Positions 7,426 to 13,649 of a stretch of DNA of 18,942 nt are shown one piece after another (the first letter of the stretch is position 1; every line of letters begins with the position of its first letter). Origin of the DNA: UMGS1387 sp045539625. Lineage in GTDB: Bacteria > Bacillota > Clostridia > Oscillospirales > CAG-382. Where the stretch lies: assembly GCA_045539625.1 (NCBI GenBank), contig JAZQFS010000007.1, forward strand, positions 1 through 18,942, in the 5' to 3' direction. Both the position numbers and the translations under genes were made by a program. The notes under the pieces are model-generated. The model did not search any database. It was not told the DNA's origin and saw nothing but the letters and a program-made list of their open reading frames with translations.

Positions 7426-7800
7426 TTAATCAAAACTGTCGGCACTGATACTTACCACATCGCCGATTTGAAAATCGCTTACATTGTGAGCTTTCATAAA
7501 GTTAATACCCTTTCCGTCAAAAAAGGTAACTTCTTCCCCTATATTCACAACAACAAATTGGGAAGGCTTGATTTTGCCGTGTTTTCTCATTACAGCTTTT
7601 CTGACAGTTGTCAGTACGGCAATAATAAGTAATGCCGACAAAACAGAAAGCAGCATATTATCAAAGCAAAGAAACAATATGCACGACACCGCATATGAGA
7701 ATATATGGACAACAGCCCGAACAACATCTACGATACCCACAACTGCAAGGGACGGCATAAACAGAACAGGTGCAAGCAGAATGAAAAAATTAATATCCAA
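7426..7800 (-). CDS. unrecognised small membrane protein, 124 residues
   Basis: I do not recognise a family. The first 67 residues are almost entirely hydrophobic and could form two or three membrane segments (about 5-24, 28-46, 49-66). A basic junction (RKAVMRKHGKIKPS, 67-80) suggests the rest is cytoplasmic. The C-terminal 45 residues look like a small beta-domain (QFVVVNIGEEVTFFDG, then FQIGDVVSISADSF), loosely like the soluble tails of NfeD-type proteins but without their signature. Translation must start at the TTG at 7800, since a TGA stop immediately precedes it and AGGTGAT lies 4 bases before. It follows the SLH glycosidase gene by 43 bases on the same strand with no hairpin between, so co-transcription is likely. 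The reading frame, the ribosome site and the sensible membrane topology support it as a real gene. Confidence 0.7.
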   Translation of the reverse strand: MDINFFILLAPVLFMPSLAVVGIVDVVRAVVHIFSYAVSCILFLCFDNMLLSVLSALLIIAVLTTVRKAVMRKHGKIKPSQFVVVNIGEEVTFFDGKGINFMKAHNVSDFQIGDVVSISADSFD

Positions 7801-7804
7801 TCAA

Positions 7805-7811
7805 ATCACCT
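7805..7811 (-). promoter_or_regulatory. ribosome binding site supporting a TTG start
   Basis: AGGTGAT on the minus strand, 4 bases before the TTG at 7800, pairs well with the 16S tail (AUCACCU). The stop codon TGA abuts the TTG in frame, so no upstream start is possible for the 124-residue membrane protein. Confidence 0.65.
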
Positions 7812-7843
7812 GTTATATTATTTACTTCATTGATAAAAATATG

Positions 7844-10726
7844 CTAAATCAGCTCAATAAGTCTTACAAATACAGCAGAAACCTCAGCTCTTGTAAGATT
7901 ATTGTCGGGACGCAAAGTGCCGTCAAGGTAACCCTTGAAAATGCCGCTGTGCACCGCTTTTCTAATATTTATAAGATCAGCGTCATCATCTGTTATATCC
8001 GACAGTTTTATCTCGGCATCATTCGGAGCATCGTCAAGAAATTTTCCGATAAGTCTGATAACCTCTCTTCGTGTTACGTTTTCTTTTCCGTCGAACACCT
8101 TGTTTCCATCAGCATCTGTATGCTCGAAGCCATCAAGATATCCGTTTTCATAAAGCTTTTTAACTGATTCCGCAGCCCACACAGGAATAGCGTCAAAATC
8201 TGCATAATCTGGGTTTATCGCCTCGGAAATTTCTTCAGGTATAACCTCGGGTACAACGTCGTGCATTGCTTCCGTAAGCTCATTTGTAAGTGTATCAGGC
8301 TGTGTTTCGGAATCTGAATTTGTGCCCGTTGCTTCAGCTTCGGTTTGAACAGATTCGTTTTCTGCCGTTTCATCGACTATTGTCTGTGAATCGGAGTTTT
8401 CAGCATCAGCCGACTCATTGCTATACTCAGCCTTTTCGGCGTTCTCGGACGTATCCTCTTCACCTTCAGCGGTTTTCTCGACAGTATCAACTGCCTCGGT
8501 AAGCTTAAGAAGTCTTGCAAGCATCACACAAAATTCATTTCTTGTAAATGTTCTGTCAGGAAAATACAGTCTGCCAAGCTCGGTAAGCTCGCCTATTGAA
8601 ATTCCCCTGTCATACATTTGAATAATGTTGTGCTTTGCCCAATGCTTTTCAATGTCATTAAAGGGCAAGCTCTTGATTTTAAATATATACTCGGCAGATG
8701 TTTCGCCGTAGCTGACCGTCAGCTTTGCTTTGTCAGTGCCCTGTATTGCAGTTATAAGACCGTTATCATCTACGGTAAACGCCTGCATTTGAGAGCTATG
8801 CCATTCAAAACATTTATCCTGTCCCGCTATCTCATAACCTTTATAATATGCCTTGGCAGAGGCATCTGCGGTATCGCCAACGTAAATTACGGGATTTACG
8901 CCGTCAATTTCGATTTTGTCGGGATTATCAATTGCTCTGAAGGTAAATGCGGTATTGCTTGTGCCGTCAGGGCTTACCGACAAAATATCGGCAAAGCCCG
9001 AATATCCGCAAGGCTTATATTCTCCGTCAAATACAAGTCCTTTATTTTCGTCAACAGTATATGTAAAGCCAAGATAATTAAACTTTATCTGCTCATCTTC
9101 GGCTTCTTCTTCAAAAGAAGTTGAAATATCAAGTAACTCCTTGAGGATTTCATCATCAGTTACCGTCTCTTCACGTTCTTTTCTGTTATTTTCACGTTCA
9201 TTTACTTCTTTCTCGAAAGTATCAACACCATAGTGGTTTAAATCCGTAAACACAGCCTTTCCCAGAGAAATTGAAGCATTGGAAAGAAGGAGAAAATTGT
9301 CGGGTTTAAGATATGAATATGCCGTATTGCCTGTTTGTTCAAGGCTGTTAATGAAGCCGACAGCATTGGAAATCTTTCGTTCCTCCCCTTCCGACGGTTT
9401 GCTTACAGTATCAAATGTGCGTGTGTCGGGAAGTGCAGCCTTAACAATTGTAGAGCCGCCGCCGTCGAGATTTGCAGCTGTAATACAGCTAAGTCTTATC
9501 ATTTCACGAGAAAGCTGCTTTAATGTCAGACCTTTACTGTATTTTGTCTGTCTGCCGTCAACAGCAAACATAACGACGCTTCCGTCTTCCTTGATGCCAA
9601 TAGCAGTTCTTGGCTGCGCCGATGTATAGTGAGAAAGAGTCGTGTCCTCAACAATCTGTCCGTTATCAACAATAAGAGCTCCGCAGCCTATAGCTTTTTC
9701 TGCTCCGATAAACCTTTCATCGCTGTTAAAGGTAAATGAAATATCATCCATAAGCTTCACCTTTTCCAGCTTGTGAATCTGTGTGTTTCGGTTTGCACAA
9801 AGCAAGAAGGCGCCGTCAGGTATTTCAAGTGATACGCCGTCAGCATTGTCACGTATTTCTGATACATATGTATTAACCGTTTCTCCGAGCCGTGCTTGTG
9901 CGTCGCAAAGCATGTAGAAATTTAAGCCGTTCAGAGTGTAGCCGTTCTCATAAGCATATGTATCAATCTCGTCCTTATACCGCTCATTAATATAGATTTC
10001 TTCCGTTCCGTCTTCCTTTGTACGGTTAAGCACAAGGTCAAAGGGTATACCTTCTTCGCCATAAACAAGAGCCGACATTCTTTCGTAGTCAAGCTTTTGG
10101 CTGTACGGAACAAGCACAAGCTCGTATGACGGTGCATTTATCCTTGTTTTCTCGCCGTAACAATCGGAATAAAGATAAAGACCGTATTCCGTAAACTCTT
10201 TATTATAGTGCAAAATACTATACTGACCGTAAGGTGTCTGAAGCGGCATTGTTATAGCAGGCTTGCCTATCAAGGCTTTGCCGTCCTTATCAAACGCAAA
10301 TGCATAATTATCTCTGTCAGAAGTGAGAAGCACTCCGTCGAAAATCACCAAAGACTCTGCAAGACCTGTGGAAAGATTGAAAAAATCTCCGTTCATTGCA
10401 GCAACAATGCTACCTTCTTCGGGGCTGTTATCATTGACAAGCTTTGACACATATGAACGTGTATTTAAGTTTTCTCCGCCGAGAAAAACAATGGAATTAA
10501 AAGCATTTTCAGAATTTACATCAATCGAAAAGCCTCGCTGATCACTTGAATTTTCGTCAACTATGTACTCTTCGGTATAGGTAATCCCGTCGGCAAGCTT
10601 ATAAGACTCATAAGCAATTACCTCAGATGTCTTTTCGTTAATTTTTTCCTGTGCAAAGCCTGTAAACGGTGCCGCAACACTAACAGACAGCACTAAGGAT
10701 ATGGCTCTGATTAATATTTTTTTCAT
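7844..10726 (-). CDS. secreted phosphodiester glycosidase (NAGPA-type) with three SLH motifs
   Basis: This 960-residue exported surface protein has a typical signal peptide (MKKILIRAISLVLSVSVAA..., cleavage near residue 25). The NAGPA/DUF2233 domain spans about 105-460, with NGDFF (112-116), FAVDGRQ (387-393) and the diagnostic NLDGGGSTI (419-427). Family members hydrolyse sugar-phosphodiester links or serve exopolysaccharide metabolism. A charged, coiled-coil-prone stretch follows (503-546), then a Big2-like beta-domain (about 605-686). Three SLH motifs lie at about 688-740, 845-895 and 908-958, with LTRAE in the last. SLH modules bind pyruvylated secondary cell-wall polymer, so wall anchoring is inferred. 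An acidic low-complexity spacer of about 100 residues (743-840) separates the first SLH from the other two, which is unusual. GGAGATG lies before the ATG. The substrate is unknown; wall teichoic-type polymer or exopolysaccharide are the natural candidates. Confidence 0.92.
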   Translation of the reverse strand: MKKILIRAISLVLSVSVAAPFTGFAQEKINEKTSEVIAYESYKLADGITYTEEYIVDENSSDQRGFSIDVNSENAFNSIVFLGGENLNTRSYVSKLVNDNSPEEGSIVAAMNGDFFNLSTGLAESLVIFDGVLLTSDRDNYAFAFDKDGKALIGKPAITMPLQTPYGQYSILHYNKEFTEYGLYLYSDCYGEKTRINAPSYELVLVPYSQKLDYERMSALVYGEEGIPFDLVLNRTKEDGTEEIYINERYKDEIDTYAYENGYTLNGLNFYMLCDAQARLGETVNTYVSEIRDNADGVSLEIPDGAFLLCANRNTQIHKLEKVKLMDDISFTFNSDERFIGAEKAIGCGALIVDNGQIVEDTTLSHYTSAQPRTAIGIKEDGSVVMFAVDGRQTKYSKGLTLKQLSREMIRLSCITAANLDGGGSTIVKAALPDTRTFDTVSKPSEGEERKISNAVGFINSLEQTGNTAYSYLKPDNFLLLSNASISLGKAVFTDLNHYGVDTFEKEVNERENNRKEREETVTDDEILKELLDISTSFEEEAEDEQIKFNYLGFTYTVDENKGLVFDGEYKPCGYSGFADILSVSPDGTSNTAFTFRAIDNPDKIEIDGVNPVIYVGDTADASAKAYYKGYEIAGQDKCFEWHSSQMQAFTVDDNGLITAIQGTDKAKLTVSYGETSAEYIFKIKSLPFNDIEKHWAKHNIIQMYDRGISIGELTELGRLYFPDRTFTRNEFCVMLARLLKLTEAVDTVEKTAEGEEDTSENAEKAEYSNESADAENSDSQTIVDETAENESVQTEAEATGTNSDSETQPDTLTNELTEAMHDVVPEVIPEEISEAINPDYADFDAIPVWAAESVKKLYENGYLDGFEHTDADGNKVFDGKENVTRREVIRLIGKFLDDAPNDAEIKLSDITDDDADLINIRKAVHSGIFKGYLDGTLRPDNNLTRAEVSAVFVRLIELI

Positions 10727-10756
10727 AAAACATCTCCATTAAATTTATACCTTGAT

Positions 10757-10762
10757 ATTATA
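10757..10762 (-). promoter_or_regulatory. candidate -10 box of the SLH glycosidase gene
   Basis: TATAAT on the minus strand lies about 30 bases upstream of the glycosidase ATG, which has GGAGATG at 10737-10731. No convincing -35 box is found 16-18 bases further upstream, so this promoter is either weak, activator-dependent or wrongly placed. Confidence 0.45.
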
Positions 10763-10821
10763 CATCAAATTTGTAATTAAACATAGAAGCAAACACATAT
10801 ATTCTGTAAATAAAATTAGGA

Positions 10822-10839
10822 CGATATGTGATAATATCG
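10822..10839. repeat. short inverted repeat between divergent genes
   Basis: CGATAT (10822-10827) and ATATCG (10834-10839) form a 6-bp dyad with a 6-base centre. It sits about 20 bases upstream of the -35 box of the plus-strand promoter and about 60 bases upstream of the minus-strand -10 box. It could be an operator but is short enough to arise by chance in AT-rich DNA. Confidence 0.25.
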
Positions 10840-10858
10840 GTGTAAATCAATATTTCTA

Positions 10859-10887
10859 TTGCAAAATCCGATAAAACGTGATATAAT
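10859..10887 (+). promoter_or_regulatory. sigma-A promoter of the methyltransferase-DUF5711-ymdB operon
   Basis: TTGCAA (10859-10864) and TATAAT (10882-10887) are spaced by 17 bases, and TGA precedes the -10 box as an extended -10 element. The predicted start of transcription near 10894 leaves only about 7 bases before the ATG at 10901 but about 22 before the ATG at 10916. This supports the latter as the true start. Confidence 0.82.
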
Positions 10888-10915
10888 ATACTAAATATTT
10901 ATGTGGCGGTGTAAA

Positions 10916-11608
10916 ATGGAAGGACTGAAACTTGAAAAAGTCAGCGAAACGCTGTCTGTTTATCAGAAATCCGGCGTATTTTGCTACGGAACTGATGCTG
11001 TTTTGCTTGTTAAAGCGGTGCTTGGGCACTACAAATCACTTAATGGCAAAAAAATGTGCGATTTATGTTCGGGAACAGGTATTATTCCTCTTATGATTTG
11101 CGATGCTGACAGCCGTATTACAGCTTGTGCCGTTGAAATCAACAAGGAAGCCTGCCAAATTTCAAAAATGAGTGCAGACATAAGCGGATTATCACAGAGG
11201 ATAGACTTTTACAATGATGACATCAAAAATATCAAAGCGTTGTTTCCGTCCGAAAGCTTTGATTTTGTCACATGCAATCCGCCCTATATGACAGCAACAA
11301 GCGGCAGAATGTGCGACGCTGATTACAAAACCATAGCAAGACACGAGATTTTCTGCAATATAGACGATGTATTCAAGGCGGCGTTTTATCTTCTCAAAAC
11401 AGGCGGAAGCTTTTTTGCAGTTTATCGCAGTGACAGGCTTTCTTCACTGTTTTCTGCAGCTGAAAACAACAGGTTTCAAATCAAGGAAATGTTTTCATTT
11501 ATTTCATCCGATACACCAGCCTTATCCAAGCTCATTGTTGTAAGAGCTGCCAAGGATGCCAAGGAAGGCATGAAGCATCACATTTACAAAACGGAACAAT
11601 TCATTTAA
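10916..11608 (+). CDS. N6-adenine methyltransferase, TrmN6/YfiC type (probable tRNA methyltransferase)
   Basis: This is a 230-residue class I S-adenosylmethionine-dependent methyltransferase. Motif I is DLCSGTGIIPL (49-59), and the catalytic motif IV NPPY (121-124) is typical of N6-adenine methylation. The opening LSVYQKSGVFCYGTDAVLL (about 13-31) and ARHEI (141-145) are typical of the family that methylates A37 of tRNA1(Val) in E. coli. Firmicute homologues are usually annotated the same way, although their exact tRNA target is not established here. The start at 10916 is chosen because GGCGGTG (10905-10911) lies 4 bases before it and the promoter would leave almost no leader for the ATG at 10901. 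It is followed after 12 bases by the DUF5711 gene. In many clostridia an rsmI gene follows this one; here it does not. Confidence 0.87.
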   Translation: MEGLKLEKVSETLSVYQKSGVFCYGTDAVLLVKAVLGHYKSLNGKKMCDLCSGTGIIPLMICDADSRITACAVEINKEACQISKMSADISGLSQRIDFYNDDIKNIKALFPSESFDFVTCNPPYMTATSGRMCDADYKTIARHEIFCNIDDVFKAAFYLLKTGGSFFAVYRSDRLSSLFSAAENNRFQIKEMFSFISSDTPALSKLIVVRAAKDAKEGMKHHIYKTEQFI

Positions 11609-11620
11609 CGGAGATTATTT

Positions 11621-12817
11621 ATGGATAACAAAACTATAGGTAATTACTATAAAAAGTCTGCATTTTCAGTAAAGCTGCTGCGATATGCAGTAATACTTGT
11701 ATTTATTGTTTTTCTCATTTCCTGCACTCTTATCTACAGAAACGACATAACTGTGGAAAACATACAGTTTCTTGCAAAATACATAACTCTCGGAGGCGGC
11801 TCGTCTCGATATTATGACGAGGAGTTTTCAATAAACGCTTACGATGATTCTCAGATTTTTATGCTGAGAGACAATGTTGCTATTGTCAACAATACGGGCG
11901 TTGCTCTTCATGAATTGTCGGGCAACAAGCTTTTCAATTACTCCTATTCATATTCCACCCCCGCATTTGTAAGCGATGAACACAACATTCTCATATATGA
12001 TATTGACGGAAGCGAGATTTCGATTTTCAACTCATTTTCAAGAGTGTACTCGCAAAAGTATCCCTACAGTGTAAGATGCGCAGATATTAATGACAACGGT
12101 TTTGCCATTATCACAAGTGAAAAAGGCTTTAGATCAGCACTGGTTATATATAACAGCAACTATGATGAAATATTCAGATGGCTGTCTGAAGAAAACTACC
12201 TCTCTGCTCTTTCGCTGTCACCAAACGGCAGAAATGCCGCTGTCAGCACGGTAAAATCGGACAACGGTGCGTACAAATGTACAATCCGTGTGTTTAACAC
12301 ATCTAAGGAAGAGCCTGAATATACAAGCAAGGAATTTGACGAGCTTCCCATATATTTGTCATATTCAGAAAACGGAAAAAACATTTATTGTATAACTGAC
12401 AGTGCGATACGTTTCTATAACAGCGACCTTACGGAGATTGCCGTTCATAAATTCAATCAAAGCAAGATTTGCGACTTCTATACCTCGGACGACATGTTAT
12501 TCATAACCGAGAGCAACAATCTTTCGGGCAACTCCGTAACTGTCACAGGATTTAATACTGTCGGTGAAGTAATTGTTTCAATTAACGTTGCAGACGAAGT
12601 ACATGATACAGCTATTGTGAACAACAAAATATTTGCTCTTGGCAGTGACTGTGTGTACCGTTATGAATTTGCAGACGGCAACAAGGGCAACCAAACAGGT
12701 TACAAAATGCTCACCGAGCAATACAACAGCATACTTTGCGACAGTGATGAAAATTGCTATCTTGCCAACAATTCAGAGGTTATCAAAGTCGATTTTACAG
12801 ACATAGAAACGGAGTAA
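11621..12817 (+). CDS. DUF5711-like membrane-anchored extracytoplasmic protein
   Basis: This 398-residue protein has a short basic cytoplasmic tail, one membrane segment (about 19-39, RYAVILVFIVFLISCTLIY) and a large external domain. The external part is made of repeated short beta-strand units (for example SINAYDDSQIFML, ALHELSGNKLFNYSYS, SALSLSPNGRNAAVST, CTIRVFNTSKEEPEY, IYLSYSENGKNIYCI, IAVHKFNQSKICDFY). This pattern suggests a WD40-like or PQQ-like beta-propeller. It fits the uncharacterised DUF5711 family common in Clostridia; the family name is from memory. A GGAG site precedes the ATG, and the stop codon nearly touches the ymdB ribosome site. No catalytic motif is apparent. A role as sensor, scaffold or envelope protein is speculation. 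Confidence 0.75.
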   Translation: MDNKTIGNYYKKSAFSVKLLRYAVILVFIVFLISCTLIYRNDITVENIQFLAKYITLGGGSSRYYDEEFSINAYDDSQIFMLRDNVAIVNNTGVALHELSGNKLFNYSYSYSTPAFVSDEHNILIYDIDGSEISIFNSFSRVYSQKYPYSVRCADINDNGFAIITSEKGFRSALVIYNSNYDEIFRWLSEENYLSALSLSPNGRNAAVSTVKSDNGAYKCTIRVFNTSKEEPEYTSKEFDELPIYLSYSENGKNIYCITDSAIRFYNSDLTEIAVHKFNQSKICDFYTSDDMLFITESNNLSGNSVTVTGFNTVGEVIVSINVADEVHDTAIVNNKIFALGSDCVYRYEFADGNKGNQTGYKMLTEQYNSILCDSDENCYLANNSEVIKVDFTDIETE

Positions 12818-12819
12818 CA

Positions 12820-13596
12820 ATGAAGATATTGATTATAGGCGACGTCGTAGGACAGTGCGGTACTGATTTTCTTAAGCACCACCTCTACCCTTTCGCCAAA
12901 GACAATTCAACAGATATGATTATTGCCAACGGTGAAAACGCTGCCAAAGGAAACGGACTTGATAAAGCATCGGCAGAAGAGCTTTTTTCTTCAGGTGTTG
13001 ATGTGATAACAAGCGGAAATCATATCTGGAACAAGCACGAAATGCAGGAAATTATTGACAACTATGAAAACATTCTGCGTCCTGCAAACTATCCTTCCGT
13101 CTGCCCGGGAAACGGATATGTTATTTACAACGCATGCGGAGTCAAGGTGCTTGTGATTTCGGTTATGGGTACGGTATATCTTGATTCATATGCTTCCCCA
13201 TTCGATACAGTTGAAAAGATACTTAGTCGTGAAGAAGGAAATTTTGATATTTCAATTGTTGATATTCATGCAGAGGCTACCAGTGAAAAGGCAGCTCTTG
13301 CTCGTTATTTCGACGGCAAGCTTTCAGCCGTTGTGGGAACTCACACACACGTACAAACCGCCGACGAAAGAATTCTCAAGGGCGGAACAGCTTTTATAAC
13401 CGACCTTGGTATGACAGGTGCTTATGAGTCTATTCTGGGAGTTAAAGAAGAGTGTATTCTGAAAAAATTCTTTACCAAAATGCCCGTAAGATTTGAACAG
13501 GCACAAGGTGAATGTCAGTTTAACGGTGTTATTGTTGATTTTGATAATACAACATACAGGGCGAAAAGCATTGAAAGAGTTTTTATTGTAAAGTAA
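12820..13596 (+). CDS. ymdB: YmdB-type 2',3'-cyclic nucleotide phosphodiesterase
   Basis: YmdB-family (TIGR00282) metallophosphoesterases hydrolyse 2',3'-cyclic nucleotides. In B. subtilis YmdB affects the choice between motility and biofilm. The 258-residue protein is close to the usual 264. The di-metal ligands are all present at the expected positions: D8 in GDVVG, E39 and N40 in NGEN, N67 and H68 in SGNH, H150 in DIHAE, and H175 and H177 in GTHTHVQT. The start at 12820 is chosen over an in-frame upstream ATG at 12754 because it begins directly with the metal-binding strand MKILIIGD and has GGAG 5 bases before. It starts 2 bases after the DUF5711 stop, so the two are likely coupled. In many Firmicutes ymdB sits beside rny; that neighbour is absent here. 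Confidence 0.95.
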   Translation: MKILIIGDVVGQCGTDFLKHHLYPFAKDNSTDMIIANGENAAKGNGLDKASAEELFSSGVDVITSGNHIWNKHEMQEIIDNYENILRPANYPSVCPGNGYVIYNACGVKVLVISVMGTVYLDSYASPFDTVEKILSREEGNFDISIVDIHAEATSEKAALARYFDGKLSAVVGTHTHVQTADERILKGGTAFITDLGMTGAYESILGVKEECILKKFFTKMPVRFEQAQGECQFNGVIVDFDNTTYRAKSIERVFIVK

Positions 13597-13611
13597 CAAG
13601 ATATATAGCAA

Positions 13612-13637
13612 AAAGAGGAGCCATTCGGCTCCTCTTT
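13612..13637. terminator. bidirectional terminator between ymdB and purL
   Basis: A perfect 11-bp stem (AAAGAGGAGCC, 13612-13622, with 13627-13637) has a 4-base loop. It sits 15 bases after the ymdB stop and 12 bases beyond the purL stop, which face each other. Read on the minus strand it ends in CTCCTCTTTTTG, a good T tract for the purine operon. Read on the plus strand it ends in CTTTATTATGC, which is weaker. Confidence 0.88.
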
Positions 13638-13649
13638 ATTATGCTTTAA

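Noticed and set aside
7426..7800. NfeD-family assignment for the 124-residue membrane protein
   Set aside because: The C-terminal beta-domain lacks the NfeD OB-fold glycine pattern that I would expect, so the resemblance is too loose to name it.
10901..10915. Upstream in-frame ATG for the methyltransferase
   Set aside because: It lies about 7 bases after the predicted transcription start and has no ribosome site. GGCGGTG lies between it and the ATG at 10916.
12754..12819. Upstream in-frame ATG extending ymdB by 22 residues
   Set aside because: The extension lies inside the DUF5711 gene, has no homology-like sequence, and the GGAG site and MKILIIGD strand point to 12820.
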